Shown piece after piece: positions 17,741-25,246 of a stretch of DNA of 64,000 nucleotides (its first letter is position 1; every line of letters begins with the position of its first letter). The stretch comes from Spirochaetota bacterium (GTDB lineage: Bacteria; Spirochaetota; Spirochaetia; Treponematales; Rectinemataceae), in assembly GCA_029265255.1 (NCBI GenBank), contig JAJUJQ010000001.1, positions 310,001 through 374,000 of the forward strand. The letters run 5' to 3'. The notes beneath the pieces are model-generated. The model was not told the DNA's origin and did not search any database. It saw nothing but the letters and a program-made list of their open reading frames with translations. The position numbers were made by a program, and so were the translations under genes.

Positions 17741-18661
17741 ATGATCGGCCTTTTTGATCACGCGCTGTTCCTTCTCAGAGGAGTAAAAACGTATGCGCTG
17801 GTCGGCCCCTCAGGCACGGGGAAGAGTTTTCGCGCGAAGCTGGTTGCCCAGAAGTATGCCGTGGATCTCATCATTGATGATGGACTTCTGATACGAGGTG
17901 ACCAGATCATTGCTGGTCGTTCGGCTAAAAAGGACCCGACCTATCTCGGCGCGGTAAAGACAGCGCTGTTCGACGACAAGGACCATCGCGAACAGGTCAT
18001 ACGAGCGCTTCAGCATGAAAAGTTCCGCAAGATTCTCATTATTGGCACCAGTGAGCGTATGGTGCAGAAGATTTGCGATCATTTGCAGCTGCCACATCCC
18101 ATCAAAGTCATTAAAATCGAAGAGATTGCCACCAAAGCCGAGATCGAGAAGGCCATCCGTTTGCGCAAAATCGAAGGGAAGCATGTTATTCCCGTGCCAG
18201 CCCTCGAAGTCAAGCGCAACTATCCTTCGATCTTTTACGATTCGGTACGTGTCTTTCTAAGGAGAAGCTTCGGCGTCGGGGCCACGCTACCCAAACTCTA
18301 TGAGAAATCCGTTGTCCGTCCGGAATATTCCAAACGGGGACGAGTGGCGATTTCCGAAGCGGCGCTTTCGCAGATGGTGGTGCATTGCGTGGATGAGTTC
18401 GAACCGATGGTGCGCATTATGCGGCTTGCCATCCGTAACGACACCCAGGGATACCGCATTACGGTAGTTCTGGAAGTACCATTCGGAACAAAGCTGGCTT
18501 CAAAGGTCTACCAGCTCCAGGAGTATATTGTTGACAGCATCGAACGCTTCACCGGTATTCTCGTCGCTGAAGTGAATATTGTGATTGACAAGCTATCTCC
18601 ACGTCCTGCAAAGGAACGCAAGGGATTTCGGCCTATTGACGCCCGGAGGCAGTCCGTGTAG
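17741..18661 (+). CDS. P-loop ATPase fused to an Asp23/Gls24-like domain
   Basis: A 306-residue protein. Residues 15-30 form a Walker A site, VKTYALVGPSGTGKSF, followed by DLIIDDGLLIRGDQI, a plausible Walker B-like strand. The middle (about 70-200) has alternating hydrophobic strands such as RKILIIGTSERMVQKI. The last 95 residues resemble the Asp23/Gls24 fold: YRITVVLEVPFGTKL, YIVDSIERFTGILVAEVNIVID. In other bacteria Asp23 proteins sit at the membrane or respond to envelope stress. The function of the fusion is unknown to me; a nucleotide-dependent sensor or a kinase-like role is a guess. ATG 17741 is chosen by the start of conservation-like hydrophobicity; an upstream ATG at 17696 remains possible. 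The ribosomal mini-gene follows. Confidence 0.6.
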   Translation: MIGLFDHALFLLRGVKTYALVGPSGTGKSFRAKLVAQKYAVDLIIDDGLLIRGDQIIAGRSAKKDPTYLGAVKTALFDDKDHREQVIRALQHEKFRKILIIGTSERMVQKICDHLQLPHPIKVIKIEEIATKAEIEKAIRLRKIEGKHVIPVPALEVKRNYPSIFYDSVRVFLRRSFGVGATLPKLYEKSVVRPEYSKRGRVAISEAALSQMVVHCVDEFEPMVRIMRLAIRNDTQGYRITVVLEVPFGTKLASKVYQLQEYIVDSIERFTGILVAEVNIVIDKLSPRPAKERKGFRPIDARRQSV

Positions 18662-18726
18662 TATTGCGCACATACGCGGCAGTTTCGGCAGTTATTCCGC
18701 ATCATCCGTTTTCAAGGAGAACCAAG

Positions 18727-18819
18727 GTGCCCTGTGGTAGAAAGCGAAAGCTCAAGAAAATAGCGACACACAAGCGCAAGAAGAAAAGAAGACTGAACAG
18801 ACACAAGACACGCAAGTAA
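18727..18819 (+). CDS. AURKAIP1/COX24-domain ribosomal mini-protein (bS22-like)
   Basis: A 30-codon gene starting at GTG 18727, seven bases after AAGGAG. The product is extremely basic: VPCGRKRKLKKIATHKRKKK continues to RRLNRHKTRK, with 19 Lys/Arg residues. It matches the short AURKAIP1/COX24-domain proteins related to the C-terminus of mitochondrial mS38 and to mycobacterial bS22, which sit on the small ribosomal subunit near the decoding region. A near-perfect terminator follows 25 bases later. It may be co-transcribed with the P-loop/Asp23-like gene 66 bases upstream. Small size makes such genes easy to miss. Confidence 0.85.
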   Translation: MPCGRKRKLKKIATHKRKKKRRLNRHKTRK

Positions 18820-18843
18820 TCACATCCTGCTCAGTGTCATAAA

Positions 18844-18895
18844 GAGGCCGTCCCCCTCCGCGCGATAGCGCGTTGATGAGGGACGGCCTTTTTTT
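18844..18895 (+). terminator. rho-independent terminator
   Basis: A long hairpin: GGCCGTCCC (18846-18854) pairs with GGGACGGCC (18880-18888), with an inner CGCG/CGCG pairing in the loop region, followed by seven T. It ends the P-loop/mini-protein unit and insulates it from buk. Confidence 0.9.
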
Positions 18896-18967
18896 CGGCC
18901 AGCCTTGTCTGTTGGCATGAAATGTTTCATTTAATAAAACGCCCTTTCAAATATTGCAAATTTTCTC

Positions 18968-18995
18968 TTGCGTTTCTGCAAAGCAGTGCTATACT
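18968..18995 (+). promoter_or_regulatory. promoter of the buk-ptb-vor operon, with nearby palindrome
   Basis: TTGCGT (18968-18973), 16 bases, TATACT (18990-18995), about 33 bases before buk. A 12-base palindrome TGAAATGTTTCA lies at 18918-18929, about 40 bases before the -35, and could be an activator or repressor site. Confidence 0.55.
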
Positions 18996-19028
18996 GTAGG
19001 TATTCCTGAACGCGCGGGGGATGGTTTC

Positions 19029-20102
19029 ATGCCACACACCATTCTTGTTATCAATCCGGGATCGACCAGTACAAAAATCGCGGTGTTCGCGGGAGAAGCG
19101 CGAGAATTTGATTGCAGTCTCTCGCATTCGGCTGAGGAGATTGGGAAATTTTCCACCATCGCTTCCCAGTATGAATTTCGCGAAAAGGCAATCGTCGATG
19201 CCCTGGCTGAGAAACATTATGATATTTCTAGACTCGATGCGGTCGTTGGACGAGGCGGGCTGCTTCACCCGATTCCTGGCGGCGTGTATCGAATCAATGA
19301 AGCCATGAAGGCCGACCTTGCCGCCGCGAAATACGGCGAACACGCGTCAAACCTCGGTGCCCTCATCGCAGACGCGTTCGCGCGTCGCCTGGGCATTCCC
19401 GCATTTATCGCCGATCCAGTCGTGGTCGATGAGCTCGACGATGTCGCGCGAGTTTCTGGACATAGGCTGTTCAAGCGCGTCAGTATCTTCCACGCGCTCA
19501 ACCAGAAGGCGGTAGCGCGGCGTTACGCGAGGGAAGCAGGGAAGCGCTATGAGCACCTCACTGTCATTGTGGCACATATGGGAGGGGGCGTATCCATCGG
19601 CCTGCACAAAAATGGCAGAGTGGTCGATGTCAATCAAGCGCTCAACGGAGAGGGGCCTTTTTCGCCGGAACGATCAGGAACCCTTCCCGCTGGGGATCTA
19701 GCCAAGCTCTGCTTTTCCGGGAACTACACTCTTTCCGAAGTACTTAAAATGATCACCGGCAAAGGCGGGTTTGTCAGTTTTCTCGGTACCAACGACATGC
19801 GTGATGTCGAACGCATGAGGGCCGAGGGCAACAGCGAGGCTGATCTTTATTTCCGCGCATTTATCTATCAAGTAGGGAAATACATAGGGTCTCTCGCTGC
19901 GGCCGCCTGCGGAAAGATCGATGCGATCATCCTGACCGGTGGCATCGCATTTTCGAAAGAATTGACAGCACGGCTTGCGGATATGGTCTCGTTTATCGCA
20001 CCTGTCGTGGTCTATCCAGGAGAGGGCGAGCTTGAGGCCTTGGCACTGGCAGGCCGCATGGCGCTCGATGGGGAGATTGAAATCAAGGAGTACCAGCCAT
20101 GA
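19029..20102 (+). CDS. buk: butyrate kinase
   Basis: A 357-residue acetokinase-family enzyme that makes ATP from butyryl (or isobutyryl/branched acyl) phosphate and ADP. The phosphate-1 motif is VINPGSTSTKIAVF, GRGGLLHPIPGGVY is the substrate loop, VIVAHMGGGVSIGLH is phosphate-2, and IILTGGIAFSKEL is the adenosine motif. These are characteristic of Buk rather than AckA. ATG 19029 follows GGGGGA by seven bases. The stop overlaps the ptb start by four bases. With Ptb and Vor it completes a substrate-level phosphorylation route from branched 2-oxoacids. Confidence 0.95.
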   Translation: MPHTILVINPGSTSTKIAVFAGEAREFDCSLSHSAEEIGKFSTIASQYEFREKAIVDALAEKHYDISRLDAVVGRGGLLHPIPGGVYRINEAMKADLAAAKYGEHASNLGALIADAFARRLGIPAFIADPVVVDELDDVARVSGHRLFKRVSIFHALNQKAVARRYAREAGKRYEHLTVIVAHMGGGVSIGLHKNGRVVDVNQALNGEGPFSPERSGTLPAGDLAKLCFSGNYTLSEVLKMITGKGGFVSFLGTNDMRDVERMRAEGNSEADLYFRAFIYQVGKYIGSLAAAACGKIDAIILTGGIAFSKELTARLADMVSFIAPVVVYPGEGELEALALAGRMALDGEIEIKEYQP

Positions 20103-21025
20103 AGCATGTGAGGGAGATAATCGAAGCTGCCCGGCAGCTGGGCAGACGTCGCCTGGCGGTCGCTTCGGCACAGGAATCATCGGTATTGGAAGCGGTTGTC
20201 GATGCATGGAAGGAAGGTATCGCAGAACCCATTCTGGTCGGCGATCCTACCTTGATTGCCGCGGCGGCCAGGGAAGCCAATAATGGCCATGGTATCGATA
20301 TCACGCCGTTCCGGATTGTCGCTGAAAATGACCTCATGAAGTCGGCCGTAAGGGCAGTCGAGCTTATCCGCAACGGAGAGGCTGATTTCCTCATGAAAGG
20401 AATCATCGATACCAGCCTTTTGTTGAAGGCGGTCCTGAACAAAGAAAACGGCATCAACGCAGGAAAGCTCGCGAGTCATGTGGCGGTCATGGAGGTGCCC
20501 ACCTATCATAAACTGCTCGTAGTGACCGATGCAGCGCTCAACATCGCTCCCGATCTCCCGGCATTCATCGACATTATCAGCTCGGCTGTGGTGGTTGCCA
20601 GGGCGCTTGGCGTTGCGGTGCCGAAGGTCGCTATGCTAGCTGCCGTTGAAAAAGTCAATCCCGATAAAATGCCCTGCACGGTGACCGCTTCGATATTGAC
20701 ACAGATGAATCGAAGAGGTCAGATCAAGGGATGCATCATCGATGGACCGCTTGCACTCGATAACGCCATCAGCGCGGAGAGCGTGCGTATCAAGAAGATT
20801 CAGTCCGATGTGGCGGGAGACGCCGATATCCTTGTCGCGCCGGACATCGAAGCCGGCAATATTCTCTACAAATGCCTGCTCGATCTTGCCCAGGCAAAGG
20901 GTGCCGGCATCGTGATGGGTGCCGCGGCACCTATCGTACTCACCAGCCGAGCCGATACGGCCGAAACAAAACTTGCTTCCATCGCGCTTGCCTCCCTTGC
21001 CGGGAGCCTGAGCGCTCGTGGGTGA
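20099..21025 (+). CDS. ptb: phosphate butyryltransferase
   Basis: A 308-residue enzyme of the phosphate acetyl/butyryl transferase family, exchanging CoA for phosphate on butyryl- or branched acyl-CoA. Visible motifs include ADFLMKGIIDTSLLLKAVLN, TDAALNIAPDL, and the C-terminal DILVAPDIEAGNILYKCL plus GIVMGAAAPIVLTSRAD. Length and motifs match Ptb rather than the larger Pta. It starts inside the buk stop codon (ATGA). Confidence 0.94.
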   Translation: MKHVREIIEAARQLGRRRLAVASAQESSVLEAVVDAWKEGIAEPILVGDPTLIAAAAREANNGHGIDITPFRIVAENDLMKSAVRAVELIRNGEADFLMKGIIDTSLLLKAVLNKENGINAGKLASHVAVMEVPTYHKLLVVTDAALNIAPDLPAFIDIISSAVVVARALGVAVPKVAMLAAVEKVNPDKMPCTVTASILTQMNRRGQIKGCIIDGPLALDNAISAESVRIKKIQSDVAGDADILVAPDIEAGNILYKCLLDLAQAKGAGIVMGAAAPIVLTSRADTAETKLASIALASLAGSLSARG

Positions 21026-21057
21026 TATAAGGCTGCACGATTCATAAGGAGATGCAG

Positions 21058-21273
21058 ATGGCGAAAAAAGGAAAAATCGAGATCGACCGGGAACGTTGCA
21101 AGGGATGCCTTTTGTGCGTCCGCGCTTGCCCGACCAAGGTGATCGGTGTTGACAGCGAACCGAACTCATGGGGCTACTTTCCTGCAAAGACCGTAGCCGA
21201 GGAAAAGTGCATCGCATGCGGAAACTGCTATACCGTATGTCCCGATGTCGCAATTACGGTATACGAGCTGTGA
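21058..21273 (+). CDS. vorD: 2-oxoacid:ferredoxin oxidoreductase, ferredoxin (delta) subunit
   Basis: A 71-residue 2[4Fe-4S] ferredoxin-like subunit. The two cluster motifs are CKGCLLCVRACP and CIACGNCYTVCP. It carries electrons from the catalytic TPP subunits to free ferredoxin. The ATG at 21058 is preferred because AAGGAG lies six bases upstream; an ATG at 21052 directly abuts that motif. It leads the four-subunit set D-B-A-C directly after ptb. Confidence 0.92.
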   Translation: MAKKGKIEIDRERCKGCLLCVRACPTKVIGVDSEPNSWGYFPAKTVAEEKCIACGNCYTVCPDVAITVYEL

Positions 21274-21284
21274 GGGGGCACGAC

Positions 21285-22352
21285 ATGGCGGAAGAAATCC
21301 GTTTGATGAAAGGCAACGAAGCGATTGGAGAAGCGGCCATCCGGGCAGGATGCCGCGCGTATTTCGGCTATCCCATCACTCCCCAGAACGAGCTGACCGC
21401 GTACATGGCGAGTCACATGATCGCGAAGGGGCGAACGTTTATCCAAGCCGAATCGGAAGTGGCAGCGATCAACATGGTGTACGGAGCGTCATCCACTGGT
21501 GCCCGCGCGATGACTTCATCGTCCAGCCCCGGCATCTCACTCAAACAGGAAGGCATTTCCTATCTATGCGGCGCCGACCTGCCGGCGGTCATCGTCAATG
21601 TGGCTCGCTCAGGACCGGGACTTGGCGGTATTTCGCCGAACCAGGGCGATTATTTCCAGTCTACACGAGGTGGTGGCCACGGGGATTACTACACCATCGT
21701 CCTTGCGCCAAAGGGCGTGCAGGAAGCCGCCGATCTTACTTATGAGGCGTTCTGGCTCAGCGACAAGTGGCGGGTTCCAGTATTGGTTCTGGCTGATGGA
21801 CTCATTGGACAGATGATGGAAGGCGTTGTGCTGCCTGAGCCTGTCGATCCGGCGACGCTACCAGTAAAGCCCTACGCGGTCGGACACGCAGCGGAATCCG
21901 GAAGGCCCTATAACCACGTCAGCAGCATCAACCTTGTTCCGGACGAACTGGAAGCCCTGAATCGCTCGAGGTTTGCGCGGTACGAACAGATTAAGAAGGA
22001 ACTTATCCGCTATGAGGAAATTGAGGTAGAGGATGCTGATTTCGTGTTTGTGGCGTACGGGACCTCGGCACGGGTCTGTCATGGCGCAGTCCAAATGGCG
22101 CGGACGAGAGGACTCAAAGTAGGGCTTTTCCGTCCCATAACCCTCTGGCCTTTCCCCTACGCGCGACTAAATCAGCTGGCGGAACAGGGAAAACGGTTCG
22201 TCAGCGTCGAGATGAGCATGGGGCAGATGGTCGAGGATGTGCGTCTCGCGGTCAATGGCAAGGCGCCTGTCTATTTCTATGGCCGCTGCGGCGGCAACAT
22301 TCCCAGCCAGGAAGAGGTGTTCGCCGAGGTTGCGCGCCTCATGGGCAATTGA
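21285..22352 (+). CDS. vorB: 3-methyl-2-oxobutanoate:ferredoxin oxidoreductase, VorB subunit
   Basis: A 355-residue subunit (alpha, pyrimidine-binding/transketolase-like). LMKGNEAIGEAAIRAGCRAY followed by FGYPITPQNEL is the VorB signature. EAESEVAAINMVYGAS-like sequence (QAESEVAAINMVYGA) and GISLKQEGISYL follow, with a C-terminal transketolase region, KVGLFRPITLWPFP. The complex oxidatively decarboxylates branched 2-oxoacids from Val, Leu and Ile to acyl-CoA, reducing ferredoxin. The closely related 2-oxoglutarate enzyme has similar subunits; the ptb-buk neighbours favour the branched-chain type. Confidence 0.9.
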   Translation: MAEEIRLMKGNEAIGEAAIRAGCRAYFGYPITPQNELTAYMASHMIAKGRTFIQAESEVAAINMVYGASSTGARAMTSSSSPGISLKQEGISYLCGADLPAVIVNVARSGPGLGGISPNQGDYFQSTRGGGHGDYYTIVLAPKGVQEAADLTYEAFWLSDKWRVPVLVLADGLIGQMMEGVVLPEPVDPATLPVKPYAVGHAAESGRPYNHVSSINLVPDELEALNRSRFARYEQIKKELIRYEEIEVEDADFVFVAYGTSARVCHGAVQMARTRGLKVGLFRPITLWPFPYARLNQLAEQGKRFVSVEMSMGQMVEDVRLAVNGKAPVYFYGRCGGNIPSQEEVFAEVARLMGN

Positions 22353-22367
22353 GTAAAGGAGCAGACT

Positions 22368-23147
22368 ATGGAACGTGCATACGGCCATCCAGTAAGCCTC
22401 AAGTCGATCCAGACAAAATACTGCCCCGGCTGCGGCCATGGAGTGATCCATCGGCTGATCGCCGAGGTGATCGACGAGATGGGACTGCAAACCAGGTCCA
22501 TCATCACAAATCCCGTTGGCTGTTCGATCTGGGCCGACCTTTATTTCGATTTCGATTCCGTACAGCCGGCGCATGGTCGTACGCCTGCCGCGGCGACTGG
22601 AGTCAAGCGCATGCTGCCTGATCATCTCGTCATCTGCTATCAGGGAGATGGCGATCTCGCCGCGATCGGAACCGCGGAAATCATCCATGCTGCCAACAGG
22701 GGAGAAAAATTTACCGTTATCTTCGTTAATAACGCGATCTATGGCATGACTGGAGGTCAGATGGCCCCTACCACCCTCGTCGGTCAGCACGCGACAACCG
22801 CGCCGGAGGGGCGCGATCCTATCAATGCGGGCATGGGTTATCCCATCAAGGTGTGCGAACTGCTCGCAACGCTCCAGGGGACCAAATATCTGGCTCGCGG
22901 GGCTGTCAACAACGCCGTCAACACCCGAAAGACTAAAAATTATATCCGGAAGGCTTTTGAGGCCCAGATGCGGGGTGAGGGCTTTACCATGGTCGAGATT
23001 CTGTCGCAGTGCCCCACCAACTGGCAGATGAAGCCAGCGGAATCAGTGGAATGGCTCGAGAAGAACATGATTCCCTTCTATCCTCTAGGGGAAATCAAGA
23101 ACACACTGGAGACCGGCGTGGCTGCTGCGCAGCCTGTGGCACGCTGA
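22368..23147 (+). CDS. vorA: 3-methyl-2-oxobutanoate:ferredoxin oxidoreductase, TPP-binding subunit
   Basis: A 259-residue TPP-binding (beta) subunit. CPGCGHGVIHRLI carries the conserved CxGCG, and the TPP motif is YQGDGDLAAIGTAEIIHAANRGEKFT followed by the NNAIYGMTGG end (GDG to NN spacing is normal). AAAGGAG precedes ATG 22368. It works with VorB as the catalytic core. Confidence 0.92.
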   Translation: MERAYGHPVSLKSIQTKYCPGCGHGVIHRLIAEVIDEMGLQTRSIITNPVGCSIWADLYFDFDSVQPAHGRTPAAATGVKRMLPDHLVICYQGDGDLAAIGTAEIIHAANRGEKFTVIFVNNAIYGMTGGQMAPTTLVGQHATTAPEGRDPINAGMGYPIKVCELLATLQGTKYLARGAVNNAVNTRKTKNYIRKAFEAQMRGEGFTMVEILSQCPTNWQMKPAESVEWLEKNMIPFYPLGEIKNTLETGVAAAQPVAR

Positions 23148-23159
23148 AAGGAGCTTTCC

Positions 23160-23693
23160 ATGACAGAAAAAACCTTTATGGCCGGATTTGGTGGACAGGG
23201 AATCATTTCACTGGGGCAGCTGTGGGTCTACTGCGCGATGAAAGAAGGACTCAAAGTGACATTCTTTCCATTCTATGGAGCCGAAAAACGGGGCGGTATC
23301 GCCCGTGCCTCGGTTATTGTATCGAGCGAGGAGATCACAAGTCCACTGGTTACCAGTGCTGATTCGGTCGTTGTGATGAACCAGGACTCGGTCGAGATCG
23401 GTGAGAAGCTCTGCAAGCAAGGGGGTGTCATCCTGGTCAATTCGAGCCTTGTCAAAACCGATCCCGCGCGCCCGGATGCGACCATTGTCCATGTGCCCTG
23501 CAACGACATCGCCCTCAAACTCGGCGATGTCCGCATCGCGAATATGGTGATGATGGGCGCTCTCAGCAAGGTTACCGGCGCCGTTACGCTCGACACATTC
23601 GAGCATGTACTGAAGAGCTTCTTCCCCGCAAGCAAACATGCCCTTATCCCTCTCAATGTCGCGGCAGTGGAGGCCGGCAAACAGGCCGTGTGA
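23160..23693 (+). CDS. vorC: 2-oxoacid:ferredoxin oxidoreductase, gamma subunit
   Basis: A 177-residue gamma subunit with the CoA-handling domain: FMAGFGGQGIISLGQL at the start, SFFPFYGAEKRGG-like (TFFPFYGAEKRGGIARASV) and MMGALSKVTGAV. It closes the buk-ptb-vorDBAC operon; spacings between the vor genes are 11-15 bases with good ribosome sites (GAAAGGAG here). A terminator follows. Confidence 0.92.
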   Translation: MTEKTFMAGFGGQGIISLGQLWVYCAMKEGLKVTFFPFYGAEKRGGIARASVIVSSEEITSPLVTSADSVVVMNQDSVEIGEKLCKQGGVILVNSSLVKTDPARPDATIVHVPCNDIALKLGDVRIANMVMMGALSKVTGAVTLDTFEHVLKSFFPASKHALIPLNVAAVEAGKQAV

Positions 23694-23763
23694 CGAAAAA
23701 GCCTTTGCATATGAGGGGTGCGATTCTGGTACTGCTCCCTTTGCCCTTTGGTAATTTATGAAG

Positions 23764-23797
23764 AACCCGGGCGCCTTATGGTGTCCGGGTCTTTTAT
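23764..23797 (+). terminator. terminator after vorC
   Basis: ACCCGG (23765-23770) pairs with CCGGGT (23785-23790), with a GGCGCC/GGTGTC inner stem, followed by CTTTTAT. It ends the buk-ptb-vor transcript. Confidence 0.75.
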
Positions 23798-23851
23798 GCC
23801 CCCAGAGCTGGAAAGGAATGCCCTGGCAGCGTATAATGCGCGCACGCAATC

Positions 23852-24736
23852 ATGAATTCCAACAAGGCACGAGCGCCAACTTTTCGTTCACGCTTGCTCA
23901 CGCTGCTCAGAGCTGTGATAATCGCCATCCTGGCGCTGCATCTGGCCTATATCGGTATCACCTCGATTCTGTTAGGTGTCTATAAATTCACGAATCCACC
24001 AGGGACGGTTCTGATGCTCTATCGGCGCCTGTCGAGTGGTTGGAAAATCCAGAAGCCCATTCCTCTCACACTCCGGGAAATTCCTCTGACAGTGCGACGA
24101 ATGCTCATCTCTGTCGAGGATGGCAAGTTCTATGAACACAATGGGTTCGACATGGAAGCGATCCGTCGTGCTCAAGAGTTGAACAGGAGACTGGGCCGCC
24201 CTATGTATGGCGGCAGCACGATTTCCATGCAGGTTGCGCGAACCTTGTTCCTGGTGCCCGAAAAAAGCTACCTGCGAAAATACCTTGAGGCGATCGCGAC
24301 ATTCGAGCTGGAGCTCATTCTGTCGAAGGATCGCATTTTAGAACTTTATTTTAGCTATGCCGAGTGGGGAAAAGGAATATTCGGCATCGAACGAGCCTCG
24401 CGGATATATTATGGAACTGGGGTTCGGAACATTTCGACCGATCAGGCAGCGCGGTTGGTAGCGCTTCTCTCGTCTCCGATCAAATACAATCCCGACACAT
24501 TGTACCGCTCCCTGATACTGAGGGAGCGATATGCTTATTTGGTAAGAAAATATATTGCCCCCGCAAGCGAGGTGAAAGAGGAGAACGAACTGGCACCGCC
24601 ACCCGCAGGAGTCGAGCCTTCGGCGGATATTTCGAGCGAAGGTGATATTCCCGCGGATGAGCCAGAATCAGGCGTCTCCTCTGATAGCGCGGGAGAAGCG
24701 CAGGAAGCACAACCCTCAGCGCCCGCCGTCCCCTGA
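23852..24736 (+). CDS. monofunctional peptidoglycan glycosyltransferase (MtgA-like)
   Basis: A 294-residue GT51 enzyme. One N-terminal membrane anchor (about residues 15-40) is followed by the glycosyltransferase domain, with the catalytic glutamate in ISVEDGKFYEHNGFD, the STISMQVARTLFL motif and ELELILSKDRILELYF. No transpeptidase domain is present. It polymerises lipid II into glycan strands at the outer face of the inner membrane. The last 50 residues are Pro/Glu/Ser-rich (ELAPPPAGVEPS), a likely disordered tail not usual for MtgA. A TATAAT at 23832-23837 lies 14 bases before the ATG and no Shine-Dalgarno is seen, so the leader is only about seven bases long. Its end overlaps the convergent YaiI gene by 21 bases. 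Confidence 0.88.
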   Translation: MNSNKARAPTFRSRLLTLLRAVIIAILALHLAYIGITSILLGVYKFTNPPGTVLMLYRRLSSGWKIQKPIPLTLREIPLTVRRMLISVEDGKFYEHNGFDMEAIRRAQELNRRLGRPMYGGSTISMQVARTLFLVPEKSYLRKYLEAIATFELELILSKDRILELYFSYAEWGKGIFGIERASRIYYGTGVRNISTDQAARLVALLSSPIKYNPDTLYRSLILRERYAYLVRKYIAPASEVKEENELAPPPAGVEPSADISSEGDIPADEPESGVSSDSAGEAQEAQPSAPAVP

Positions 24737-25246
24737 GCTGCCGGAATCCCGCAGACGCGCACGAGCAGCGCGCACGATCAGCCGCTCGAGCGCATCAGCG
24801 AAACGTTTGATATCGGCCGCGGTTCGCTGGCTGGTTCGGGGACTGGGGGGTGCGATGCCACTGGCTCGCAGCATCTCCATCGCGTCCCGAATGGAACGTC
24901 GTTCTGCCACATTGTCGGCCGTGAAAATATCACCCCTATCGTTAAGGACATGCATGTGTCGCGATACAAGGCGTTCCGCAAGCGGTATGTCGCGGGTCAT
25001 GATAATATCACCGGGCAGGGCATGTGCCTCGATCCACGAATCAACCGCGCCGGGTCCTGGTGGCACACGCGTAAGCGCGTCTAAAGGAATACCGGTCTGC
25101 GCGCATGATGCGACGAATCGAACCACGACCGGGACCGACTCGTAGGTACGGGGAGCGACCGCGCGCTTTGCGAGGAGTGGGCGCAGGTCTCGCGGCAGTG
25201 AATCGGCATCGATCCAGATAGTAAGTGGATGAGGCGCGGCTGTCAT
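24716..25246 (-). CDS. YaiI/YqxD-family (DUF188/UPF0178) protein
   Basis: About 176 residues. IWIDADSLPRDLRPLL near the N-terminus, PGDIIMTRDIPLAERLV and NDRGDIFTADNV are the conserved acidic motifs of the family, which has a PIN-like nuclease appearance; no activity is established. I chose ATG 25246 because it forms an ATGA overlap with the manA stop. The frame continues upstream inside manA only. It ends 21 bases inside the convergent MtgA-like gene. Confidence 0.85.
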   Translation of the reverse strand: MTAAPHPLTIWIDADSLPRDLRPLLAKRAVAPRTYESVPVVVRFVASCAQTGIPLDALTRVPPGPGAVDSWIEAHALPGDIIMTRDIPLAERLVSRHMHVLNDRGDIFTADNVAERRSIRDAMEMLRASGIAPPSPRTSQRTAADIKRFADALERLIVRAARARLRDSGSSGDGGR

